A stretch of 41,229 bases of DNA. Source: Clostridia bacterium. GTDB taxonomy: Bacteria > Bacillota > Clostridia > Lachnospirales > Lachnospiraceae. Shown piece by piece: positions 7,263 to 14,840 of the stretch. The notes under the pieces are model-generated. The model did not search any database. It saw only the letters and a program-made list of their open reading frames with translations, and was not told the DNA's origin. The stretch is from NCBI GenBank assembly GCA_009929525.1, contig SAAH01000023.1, forward strand, positions 1 through 41,229. Reading direction: 5' to 3'. Position 1 is the stretch's first letter; the number at the start of each line of letters is the position of its first letter. The position numbers were made by a program, and so were the translations under genes.

Positions 7263-10022
7263 TTAGTTTTCCCTTGTAACCACCAGCTTCTTAATCTGCA
7301 TACCACCCTGTGCAAAGAATAATTTTACAAATGAAAATGTTGCTGCGAATTCTCCGATCGACTGTTTCACTTCCACATATTCTCCATTTGTACCGCTCAT
7401 AGTGATCGTTCCCATGATCGTTCCCCCTACAGTGACCGTTACTGGAACCTGTGCAAGCTCATTTGCATCGATTTTTACCTGCATTGTGATCTCATAGGCC
7501 CCTGGAGTCTCAATCTGCAGACCAAACAGTGCGGTTGCACCCTTACTTGTGTCAATCCCGCTGACATCAATCTCCAAACGATCTCCTACTGGAAAATATT
7601 CCATATCAAAATCAACTTTGTCTTCTTCCTGCATCTGGGCTGTGGATTCTTTTTCTTCCTCACTCATCCTTCCAAGAGAACGTTCCATAACTGGTGAGCG
7701 AAGCAGCACACCCAGTATATTTTTTGCGCTTCTTACAAGCTGCTCTCTGTAAAGTGTGCCTTTTCCAAGAGCTTCCTCCAGATTATCATGATTACTGTTT
7801 TCCAGTGAATTCACTACTACCATATAGACATCGTTCTGACTTCTTAGCATGGCAGCCAGATTGGTAACTGAAGGTCCCATGCTCTCTTCATTCATGTCTG
7901 CCCACCAGTCAGTCATAACAAGACCATCAAACTTCCACTCGCCTCTCAGGATCGTCGTCAGCAGATCGTAGTTACTTGCCGTCCAATAGCCGTTGACCGC
8001 CCCATAGGAAGTCATAACAGAATATGCTCCGCCTTCTTTTACCGCGATTTCGAAGCCTTTCAGATAGATTTCGCGCAAAGCTCTTTCTGATACAATAGCA
8101 TTTGTTACTTTTCTATGATATTCCTGATTATTTGCAGCAAAATGTTTGATCGTCCCTGTTACACCATATTCAGCCATACCTCGAAGCTGTGCTGCTGCAA
8201 TTTTGCCTGTCAGCAGTGGATCTTCCGAAAAGTACTCAAAGTTTCTTCCATTCAACGGATTTCTATGGATATTGATGCCAGGTCCAAGGAGCATATCCAA
8301 CCTATTCTTTCGCATCTCCTGGGCTTCAAAAACATACAATTCTCTGTTTAATTTCTCATCAAAGGTACATGCCAGACATGTTCCATTAGGAAGGCTGAAT
8401 GCATAGGTACCACAGTCCATACGGATACCGGAGGGACCATCCGAGCAGCATCCGCAAGGAATTCCATAATTTTGAAGTGCCTCTGTCACTCCGCCAAATG
8501 CCGCTGCTGTTCCCGGTGTTACCTTCGGTGAACACATTCCCTCGCCTCTCACCATACAGCATAGTTCTTTATCTGAAAGCTGTGCTGTAAAGTCATCGAG
8601 GGATACTTTGCCATCATATACATCGCCCAGCTTGTATCCACGATCTCCCGTATAAGGGAACTGACTGACCGGATTTCTTTTTATCTTTTGTGCAAGAGTT
8701 TCTCTTCTTGGCGCTGCCTCTTCGTAAGCTACCACTGCTTTTTGATCTTTCCACTCTGCTTTCATCCTGTTAAATGGTTTTTCCGGACCCATAGCTTCCT
8801 GACACCTTGCGATCAATTGTGTTTCATCTAAGGAAAATGCATCTGCCAATACTGCACTTCTTACATCGCTTCCCACATATACCTCATAATCACCTTTTTC
8901 TAATATATAACAGGATTTGTGGTCAGTCTTTCCGGCATCATCATAAGAACTTAATGTATATGCTGAAATGGTAATTTCTAATACACAGGATTCTCCCGGC
9001 TGCAAAAGATCTGTTTTTTTGAATCCCACCAGATTCCGCACCGGTTTACTTAATTTTCCCTGAGGCGGATTGACATAAATCTGCACAACCTCCCGGCCTG
9101 CTCTCTTTCCTGTATTTTTCACTTCTGCTTTTACATATAGTGACGCATCTTCAAACTGAACTTTTAAAGTATTCACTTCGAACTGCGTATAAGACAATCC
9201 AAATCCAAATGGATACAGTACTTTTTCTTTTGCAAAAGTTTCAAAGTAGCGGTATCCCACGTAGATATCTTCCTGATATTCATCTCCATATTCGCCTCCG
9301 AAGTTGGAAGTAGATGGATAATCAGTGATTTCTTTTGCGATGGTGTCTGTAAGTTTCCCACATGGAGCAACATTTCCCATAAGGATATCTGCCACGGCAT
9401 TGCCGCCTTCCATACCGCCCTGCCAGGTATATATGACTGCCTGCGGGCCATACTTTTTAACCCAGCTCATATCGATGATATTACCCACATTCAGGATAAC
9501 AACAACCTTCTCAAAATTAGCACATACTTTTTTGAGCATATCTTCTTCAGCCTCAGTCAACAGATAACTTCCCCTTGTATTACTGGCATCCTTATCTTCC
9601 CCTGCTGTTCTTCCAATGACGATCAGTGCAGTGTCCGAAGCTTCTGCTGCCCCCTTTATCATTTTCTCATCCAAAGGCATCTCTTCCTGGCTCCATGGTT
9701 CCTGACCCCAGCCCTCACCTTTTTCAAATGGATGGGTTTCCAGCCAGGCCTTATATGTTTGTGCCAACTCATGATCCAATATCACCTTCTGCTCACACAT
9801 GGCATCATAGATATTGACCACATAACGGGTATTTACAAGTCCCCCCGATCCGGTTCCGCTTTTATAATAATCAAACTGAGTCCTTCCAAATATGGCAGTC
9901 CTGCTTCCTTCCTTTAATGGCAACACCCCATTTTCATTTTTTAATAATACTGCACCTTCTGCTGCCGCTCTCCTTGCGGTCGCTGCATAAGCATCCCAAT
10001 CAATGACATATCTGTTCTTCAT
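7263..10022 (-). CDS. Glycoside hydrolase family 3 beta-glucosidase, permuted domain order
   Basis: 919-residue exo-acting beta-glucosidase. The order is reversed relative to most GH3 enzymes. The alpha/beta sandwich domain comes first (AEGAVLLKNENGVLPL, GRTAGEDKDASN, VGYRYFETF), then a fibronectin-III-like domain (AEVKNTGKRAGREVVQIYV). The TIM-barrel follows, with LGPGINIHRNPLNGRNFEYFSEDP, IKHFAANNQE and the nucleophile D705 in GLVMTDWW. A C-terminal beta-rich tail of about 100 residues follows. This permutation is known for Butyrivibrio fibrisolvens and Ruminococcus albus enzymes. There is no signal peptide, so it is cytoplasmic and would hydrolyse imported glucosides. ATG at 10022 has an AAGGGG site. 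A TTG at 10037 would overlap that site and is rejected. Confidence 0.93.
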   Translation of the reverse strand: MKNRYVIDWDAYAATARRAAAEGAVLLKNENGVLPLKEGSRTAIFGRTQFDYYKSGTGSGGLVNTRYVVNIYDAMCEQKVILDHELAQTYKAWLETHPFEKGEGWGQEPWSQEEMPLDEKMIKGAAEASDTALIVIGRTAGEDKDASNTRGSYLLTEAEEDMLKKVCANFEKVVVILNVGNIIDMSWVKKYGPQAVIYTWQGGMEGGNAVADILMGNVAPCGKLTDTIAKEITDYPSTSNFGGEYGDEYQEDIYVGYRYFETFAKEKVLYPFGFGLSYTQFEVNTLKVQFEDASLYVKAEVKNTGKRAGREVVQIYVNPPQGKLSKPVRNLVGFKKTDLLQPGESCVLEITISAYTLSSYDDAGKTDHKSCYILEKGDYEVYVGSDVRSAVLADAFSLDETQLIARCQEAMGPEKPFNRMKAEWKDQKAVVAYEEAAPRRETLAQKIKRNPVSQFPYTGDRGYKLGDVYDGKVSLDDFTAQLSDKELCCMVRGEGMCSPKVTPGTAAAFGGVTEALQNYGIPCGCCSDGPSGIRMDCGTYAFSLPNGTCLACTFDEKLNRELYVFEAQEMRKNRLDMLLGPGINIHRNPLNGRNFEYFSEDPLLTGKIAAAQLRGMAEYGVTGTIKHFAANNQEYHRKVTNAIVSERALREIYLKGFEIAVKEGGAYSVMTSYGAVNGYWTASNYDLLTTILRGEWKFDGLVMTDWWADMNEESMGPSVTNLAAMLRSQNDVYMVVVNSLENSNHDNLEEALGKGTLYREQLVRSAKNILGVLLRSPVMERSLGRMSEEEKESTAQMQEEDKVDFDMEYFPVGDRLEIDVSGIDTSKGATALFGLQIETPGAYEITMQVKIDANELAQVPVTVTVGGTIMGTITMSGTNGEYVEVKQSIGEFAATFSFVKLFFAQGGMQIKKLVVTREN

Positions 10023-10053
10023 ATTTTTCCCCTTCAAAACTATTCAATATGAC

Positions 10054-10098
10054 AAGCCCATCCATATTGTTTATTCATTATACAATATGGATGGGCTT
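10054..10098 (-). promoter_or_regulatory. 17-bp perfect palindrome around the beta-glucosidase promoter
   Basis: Arms 10054-10070 and 10082-10098 (AAGCCCATCCATATTGT and its exact complement) flank an 11-nt centre. A -10 TATAAT on the minus strand overlaps the inner edge of the upstream arm and the centre. No T-run follows, so it is not a typical terminator. An operator for a sugar-responsive repressor or a 5' mRNA hairpin fits better. Confidence 0.5.
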
Positions 10099-10153
10099 AT
10101 TTAAAGTTTAATATTCTATTTGGGCTTCGAAATCATATAATTATAATTATTCT

Positions 10154-10189
10154 TTAAAAAGAGGAAGAACCCCTTAGGAACCTCCCTCT
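10154..10189 (-). terminator. Rho-independent terminator of the yfcC-pepD operon
   Basis: On the minus strand AGAGGGAGG and CCTTCTTCCTCT-like arms form a G-C rich stem with a few G-U pairs, followed by TTTTT (10156-10160). It starts about 10 bp after the dipeptidase stop codon. Confidence 0.65.
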
Positions 10190-10199
10190 AACTCTCCTA

Positions 10200-11681
10200 T
10201 TATTTCCTAACAAGCTCTTCCAGAACACCTTTTAAAAATATCCACACCTTTTTCACAGAAGAAATACTTACCCGTTCAAGGGGTGAATGAAAGTACCAAC
10301 AATTCGGTCCGATAGAAACTGCCTCCAGCTCCGGACGTTTTCCTGCAAAGAATCCACATTCCAGCCCGGCATGCAATATGATGGTTTTCATCTCCGTTTC
10401 AAACAGATTTTTGTATTCCTGTGTCACAATCTTATGAAGCGATGATTCCATCTTACATTCCCATGGGGCGTATCCATCAAAGCATTCATATTCTCCGCCA
10501 AGAAGAGCAGTCAGGCATAGGACTCTCTCCTTGATAGCCTCTACTGTTGATGAATATGCACCGCGGATTTCCGCCGTTGCTACAAAATGTCCCTCCTTTA
10601 TCTCGATCCGCCCAAGATTAATGGAACTCTCGACCACACCTTGAGCTGCAGCATTCATCTGTCGGATTCCATCTGGAAACAGTGTAATAGCTGACACGAT
10701 CTTTTCAAACGAGTCGTTTGTACAATATCCTATTCCATCATCCTTTTCATTCTTTATGCACGAAGCACACACTATCAGCTCCGGTGCTGCTGCCTGATAT
10801 TCCTTGGCAAATCTTTGTTGTGAAGCAACTATATGATCCAGAAAATGCTTTTCCATTTCCTTTGGGATCAGGATCACAGCCTCTGCCTCCCTTGAAATTG
10901 CTACACGATTGGTCCCGCCCTGGATATCAGTTAATTTTGCACCCATCTGTTGCATACAGATACGCAGGATCCTGTTGAGAAGCTGAATGGCACTTCCTCT
11001 GCCTTTATTAATATCCTCACCGGAATGTCCGCCCTTCATACCTCCGACAGAGATCTTATATAACTTATGCTCTTCTGTTTTTCCGGTTTCCTTTTTCACC
11101 GGAAGTATGACTCTTATCCCCATACCGCCGCAGCTTCCAACAACTACCTCATTCTCCACCGCATGATCCAGATTGATCAGACGACGTCCCTTCAGTCTGT
11201 TTATATCAATTCCCGCTGCTCCTGCAAAGGATGTTTCTTCCTCCGTAGTCAATACTACTTCGATCGGCGGATGTACAAAATCATCTGAGGCAAGCACAGC
11301 CATACAATATGCCATACCAATCCCATTATCTGCACCAAGAGTTGTACCATCTGCCGCCATCAACATATCATCTTCCACCTTCAGTGTAATAGGGTCTTTA
11401 GAAAAATCATGTGTGCTGTCAGCATTTTTCTCACAAACCATATCCATATGTGCCTGTAAGATAACCGGCTCTGCGTTTTCACACCCTCTGGATGCAGCTT
11501 TTTTAATAATCAGACTGTTTTGCTCATCTTGAAAGGCATCCAGTCCATGTCCGGATGCCCATTTGAATAAATAGTCACTGATTTCTTTTTCATTTCCGGA
11601 TCCTCTCGGGATTCTGGAAATCTTCTCGAAGTAATATAGTACTATTTCTTCTGGTATTTTTGAAAACAATTGTTGTCTCAT
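10200..11681 (-). CDS. pepD: Aminoacyl-histidine dipeptidase (PepD, M20 family)
   Basis: Cytoplasmic metallo-dipeptidase of about 493 residues that releases amino acids from Xaa-His and other dipeptides. M20 metal-binding motifs are visible: LQAHMDMV (His, Asp), TLGADNGIGMAY (Asp), LTTEEETSFAGA (catalytic and metal Glu), LINLDHAVENEVVVGSCGG, and near the C-terminus ILHAGLECGFF with the last metal His. ATG at 11681 has a GGAG site 6 nt away. An ATG at 11693 would add four residues but overlaps that site. It follows the YfcC-type transporter with about 15 bp between, so uptake and hydrolysis of peptides or amino acids appear coupled. Confidence 0.93.
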   Translation of the reverse strand: MRQQLFSKIPEEIVLYYFEKISRIPRGSGNEKEISDYLFKWASGHGLDAFQDEQNSLIIKKAASRGCENAEPVILQAHMDMVCEKNADSTHDFSKDPITLKVEDDMLMAADGTTLGADNGIGMAYCMAVLASDDFVHPPIEVVLTTEEETSFAGAAGIDINRLKGRRLINLDHAVENEVVVGSCGGMGIRVILPVKKETGKTEEHKLYKISVGGMKGGHSGEDINKGRGSAIQLLNRILRICMQQMGAKLTDIQGGTNRVAISREAEAVILIPKEMEKHFLDHIVASQQRFAKEYQAAAPELIVCASCIKNEKDDGIGYCTNDSFEKIVSAITLFPDGIRQMNAAAQGVVESSINLGRIEIKEGHFVATAEIRGAYSSTVEAIKERVLCLTALLGGEYECFDGYAPWECKMESSLHKIVTQEYKNLFETEMKTIILHAGLECGFFAGKRPELEAVSIGPNCWYFHSPLERVSISSVKKVWIFLKGVLEELVRK

Positions 11682-11696
11682 ACATTTCTCCATTTT

Positions 11697-13106
11697 TTAC
11701 ATATATCCTATAGAAACCGCGATGACCAGTGTCACTAAAGCAACGATTGCCCACAGTCCCCACAACGGTACCAGAAATTTTACCCATTTTTTATATGGTA
11801 CATGACAGATTGCCAATGCGGCCATCAATTCTCCACTGGTAGGTGCGATCGCATTGGTAAATGCATCACCCATCTGAAATGCAAGAACTGCTGTCTGTCT
11901 GGACACACCCAGTATATCTGAAAGCGGAGCCATAAATGGCATCGTAATTGCTGCCTGTCCTGATCCAGATGGAATCAGGAAATTTAACAGATCCTGAAGA
12001 ACAAACATTCCACATGCACTGACGCGGGTACTCAGCCCGTTTAGCACATTTCCCATATAATAGATCAATGTATCCATAACATTTGCATCTGATAAGATCG
12101 TTGTAACCGCATTACACATACCGATGATCAGTCCTGCCCACAGCAGATCCTTACAGCCTTCTACAAATGTAGTTGCAAATTCATTCGGTTTGATCCTGGC
12201 GATCACACCAACGAGCAGGGCAACGATGATAAAGATACCTGACATTTCATCAATATAAAAATGCAGTTTCAATACACATACCGCAACAGCCACAAAGCCC
12301 AATGCAAAAATAGCAAGGACGATTTTTTGACGTCCTGTGATCGGCTGGATGGTTTTTAGATCCAGCTGTTCTGCATATTTCATGTCAATTTCACGCATCT
12401 CATTTAGTTCTGGATGCATCTTAACCTTCCGTGCATGTAAAAACACATAGATGGAGGTGATCACAACCAATGCCGCAAATACACCGATACGCATTCCCAT
12501 ACCTGAAAACATCGGAAGTTCTGCAATACTCTGTGCCACACCAACGGTAAATGCATTCGTCATACCTCCTGCATAACCGATAGCCGCCGAACAAAACAGC
12601 AAAGCAACTGCGGTGATCGAGTCAAATCCTGCTGCCACACATACCACATATATCAGTGGTAAAAATGCCAGATATTCTTCGCAGCACGCTGCCGTCGCAG
12701 ATACTAAGCCAAAAATAAAGATACAGACTGGAATCATCAAAAGCTCCCTGCCCTTTAGCTTATATACCAGATTAGATAATCCTGCATGAAGTGCTCCCGT
12801 AGATTCTACGATTTTAAAAGTTCCTCCAATGATCATAAGGAAGAATATCACATATGCAGCATTTTGGAGTCCTAATGTCAATGAAACGAACAGATTAAAT
12901 GGTTTCAGTGGATTTTGTGCTACCTGATGATAAGACTCCACATCTACGATATCATAACCTGTAGATTCATTGGCAACTCTGTCAAAGGATCCCGCTGGGA
13001 TCACATAGGTAGCAACTGCTGCCAGAATAATGATCACAGCCAGTATGATCATCGGATTGATTGGTTCTTTCGCGGTGATTTCCCGCCCTTTTTTCTCTTT
13101 GTTCAC
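11697..13106 (-). CDS. YfcC/DcuC-superfamily anion or amino-acid transporter
   Basis: 469-residue integral membrane protein with about 12 helices. It matches the YfcC-like family (C4-dicarboxylate anaerobic carrier superfamily): IILAVIIILAAVATYVIPAGSFDR, the glycine-rich IGYAGGMTNAFTVGVAQ, and LIPSGSGQAAITMPFMAPL near the C-terminus, the conserved substrate-site repeat. Family members move amino acids, peptides or short carboxylates; the substrate is not visible here. The GTG start at 13106 has a strong TAGGAGG site. It is the first gene of an operon with the dipeptidase, which suggests that peptides or amino acids are carried. Confidence 0.9.
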   Translation of the reverse strand: MNKEKKGREITAKEPINPMIILAVIIILAAVATYVIPAGSFDRVANESTGYDIVDVESYHQVAQNPLKPFNLFVSLTLGLQNAAYVIFFLMIIGGTFKIVESTGALHAGLSNLVYKLKGRELLMIPVCIFIFGLVSATAACCEEYLAFLPLIYVVCVAAGFDSITAVALLFCSAAIGYAGGMTNAFTVGVAQSIAELPMFSGMGMRIGVFAALVVITSIYVFLHARKVKMHPELNEMREIDMKYAEQLDLKTIQPITGRQKIVLAIFALGFVAVAVCVLKLHFYIDEMSGIFIIVALLVGVIARIKPNEFATTFVEGCKDLLWAGLIIGMCNAVTTILSDANVMDTLIYYMGNVLNGLSTRVSACGMFVLQDLLNFLIPSGSGQAAITMPFMAPLSDILGVSRQTAVLAFQMGDAFTNAIAPTSGELMAALAICHVPYKKWVKFLVPLWGLWAIVALVTLVIAVSIGYM

Positions 13107-13132
13107 AGTTTTCCTCTCCTCCTACGCAAAAA

Positions 13133-13164
13133 TAACAACGCATTGTTCAACTAACGCGTTGTTA
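13133..13164 (-). promoter_or_regulatory. Inverted repeat in the yfcC leader
   Basis: 9-bp perfect arms (13133-13141 TAACAACGC and 13156-13164 GCGTTGTTA) lie between the start point and the ribosome site of the transporter gene. It may be a repressor operator or a leader hairpin. There is no T-run that would make it a terminator. Confidence 0.5.
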
Positions 13165-13187
13165 CTTTAGCAAAATAAAGTATTCAT

Positions 13188-13216
13188 ATTATAGCATAAC
13201 AGCAACAAATGCTCAA
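13188..13216 (-). promoter_or_regulatory. SigA-type promoter of the yfcC-pepD operon
   Basis: -35 TTGAGC (13211-13216) and -10 TATAAT (13188-13193) are separated by exactly 17 bp on the minus strand. The start point would be about 75 bp upstream of the GTG. Confidence 0.75.
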
Positions 13217-13251
13217 GCAAAGATTGCCTGAATCTGTTAATTCTTAATCTG

Positions 13252-14241
13252 TCAATCGATCAGATCATTCTGAAATCTCGACAAATGCTCATAAGGCAAA
13301 ATCAGTCTGCCGCGGTACAACCCGCAGCCATCATTAATCAGACTGTTATCCACTGCCGAAAACATATTAACGTCTAATTTTGCAAGTTCCAACTGCTGCA
13401 GCAGCAATCCTCTTTCGTAAGCTTCATCAAAATAAACACACTCACCCACCGGAATAGCCGATCTTCTCGCACGCTCATTTTCCTGGCGTTTCTCATATCC
13501 AAGATGATTCGCCGGTCCGATTTCTGCATAATCATCCATTCCCTTTGTGCGAAGCTGCACTTCTATATAGCAGCGGGCACTGCTGTCATAAAAAGTTATG
13601 TGAAGGGACTGATATCCATACGGACTTGCATTCGTTATATAATCCCTATAATAAGGACCAACAGATGGACGCAGACGGGAAGATATCTTACCGCCGGTAA
13701 TTCCCGAAAGCTCTGCACTAAAACCACGTTCCTCAAGAAATTCCGGAAGATGGTTTGCAATCTCATACAAATATTTCATTTCCTCAGTCTCTCTATCCTG
13801 TCCACGCTTCAGATGGCACGTTGGCATAGAAATAACGATCCGATAGGCAATAAGATCCCTGAAACAATTCAGCTTATTCTTCAATTCCAACACGGACGGA
13901 TACATCCCATGCTCTTTATAATAATTATATATATATTCCACGATATATCCATTAAACTTCTCCTCAGCCCGGATCAATGATTTTATCCGCCCCTTAAATG
14001 TAAAAGCCAAATATGGATATTCATTTGCCATATATTTGTAAAAATCCCTGATTCGCTGTGACTGGGATGTAAGGAAATCATTATGTTCAAGAAGCTCCGT
14101 GATCTGGATCAGAAAATTACAGTGCATCAGATCAATCTGGTTATGTGTCTCCCTGGCTGATTCCCTGAGATCATCTATATACTTATACAGGATTTTGAGA
14201 ACTGTATCACCTGAATACAAGTAATCATTCAATTTTATCAT
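13252..14241 (-). CDS. RelA/SpoT-domain protein (probable (p)ppGpp synthetase)
   Basis: 329 residues. Residues 1-80 are a helical N-terminal part. From about 85 there is a RelA/SpoT synthetase domain: FKGRIKSLIRAEEKF (ATP-loop-like), CFRDLIAYRIVIS, the alarmone-synthetase hallmark GYQSLHITF and CYIEVQLRT with the catalytic Glu. There is no HD hydrolase, TGS or ACT domain, so it is a stand-alone synthetase type. The helical N-terminus makes it longer than RelQ/RelP proteins (~210-250 aa), and it carries an insertion around GITGGKISSRLRPSVGPYY before GYQSLH. It is therefore an atypical member whose product is not certain. It is transcribed divergently from the Rrf2-type regulator from a shared promoter region. 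Confidence 0.82.
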   Translation of the reverse strand: MIKLNDYLYSGDTVLKILYKYIDDLRESARETHNQIDLMHCNFLIQITELLEHNDFLTSQSQRIRDFYKYMANEYPYLAFTFKGRIKSLIRAEEKFNGYIVEYIYNYYKEHGMYPSVLELKNKLNCFRDLIAYRIVISMPTCHLKRGQDRETEEMKYLYEIANHLPEFLEERGFSAELSGITGGKISSRLRPSVGPYYRDYITNASPYGYQSLHITFYDSSARCYIEVQLRTKGMDDYAEIGPANHLGYEKRQENERARRSAIPVGECVYFDEAYERGLLLQQLELAKLDVNMFSAVDNSLINDGCGLYRGRLILPYEHLSRFQNDLID

Positions 14242-14285
14242 TCGTTCCTACCTCTTTAATCGCTTTCTCTCTTTGCATCTTATTC

Positions 14286-14314
14286 AGTATAAATACAATG
14301 ACTTCGATTGTCAA
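14286..14314 (-). promoter_or_regulatory. SigA-type promoter of the RelA/SpoT-domain gene
   Basis: Consensus -35 TTGACA (14309-14314) and -10 TATACT (14286-14291), spacer exactly 17 bp, about 45 bp upstream of the ATG. It is back-to-back with the Rrf2 promoter. Confidence 0.8.
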
Positions 14315-14320
14315 ATTTCA

Positions 14321-14362
14321 TTGACTTTCCTTATTCGAGTTGTTAGTATATAAATTACTAGC
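14321..14362 (+). promoter_or_regulatory. Promoter and possible auto-operator of the Rrf2 regulator
   Basis: -35 TTGACT (14321-14326), 17-bp spacer, -10 TAGTAT (14344-14349). A short palindrome TAGTA-N7-TACTA overlaps the -10, the usual position for self-repression by Rrf2 proteins. The operator role is inference. Confidence 0.5.
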
Positions 14363-14399
14363 TATTCATTTCACAAATACGCCGTCAGGAGAATGATAT

Positions 14400-14831
14400 A
14401 TGAAATATTCCGCAAAACTAAGTGATTCTATCCATTTGCTCCTTTTTATTCATTTGAATCCAAAGGGAAATCTTTCCAGTTCATCGATTGCTGAAAGTAT
14501 AAAAACAAACCCCGCGTATATCCGTCAATTAATGTCTGCTCTCAAAAAAGCAGAATTGATCACAAATAAACAGGGGGTTGCTGCTCCATCCATCACCAGA
14601 GATCTGTCCGATATCACTTTTTATGATGTATATCATGCGATCGAAGGGGATAAACCACTTCTTCATCTTGATACCAATACAAATCCACATTGCGGTGTTG
14701 GAATGAATATTCAATTTGCCATAGGTGATTTTTATACCGAGATCCAGGATACTGCAGAGCAAAAAATGAAACAATTGACTATGAAGGACGTACTTGACCG
14801 ATATCTCTCCAAGATAAATCCCTTCATATGA
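14400..14831 (+). CDS. Rrf2-family transcriptional regulator
   Basis: 143-residue winged-helix regulator: KLSDSIHLLLFIHLNP, then SSSIAESIKTNPAYIRQLMSALKKAELI as the recognition helix-turn-helix, and the DITFYDVYHAIEGDKPLL segment seen in Rrf2/YwnA proteins. Iron-sulfur Rrf2 proteins such as IscR and NsrR need three Cys; here only one is present (PHCGVG). It is therefore probably a cluster-free member, or one that senses by a single thiol. AGGAGA site 8 nt before the ATG. Divergent from the RelA/SpoT-domain gene and only 9 bp from the convergent sensor-kinase gene, with no terminator visible between them. Confidence 0.88.
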   Translation: MKYSAKLSDSIHLLLFIHLNPKGNLSSSSIAESIKTNPAYIRQLMSALKKAELITNKQGVAAPSITRDLSDITFYDVYHAIEGDKPLLHLDTNTNPHCGVGMNIQFAIGDFYTEIQDTAEQKMKQLTMKDVLDRYLSKINPFI

Positions 14832-14840
14832 TCAAGTATG

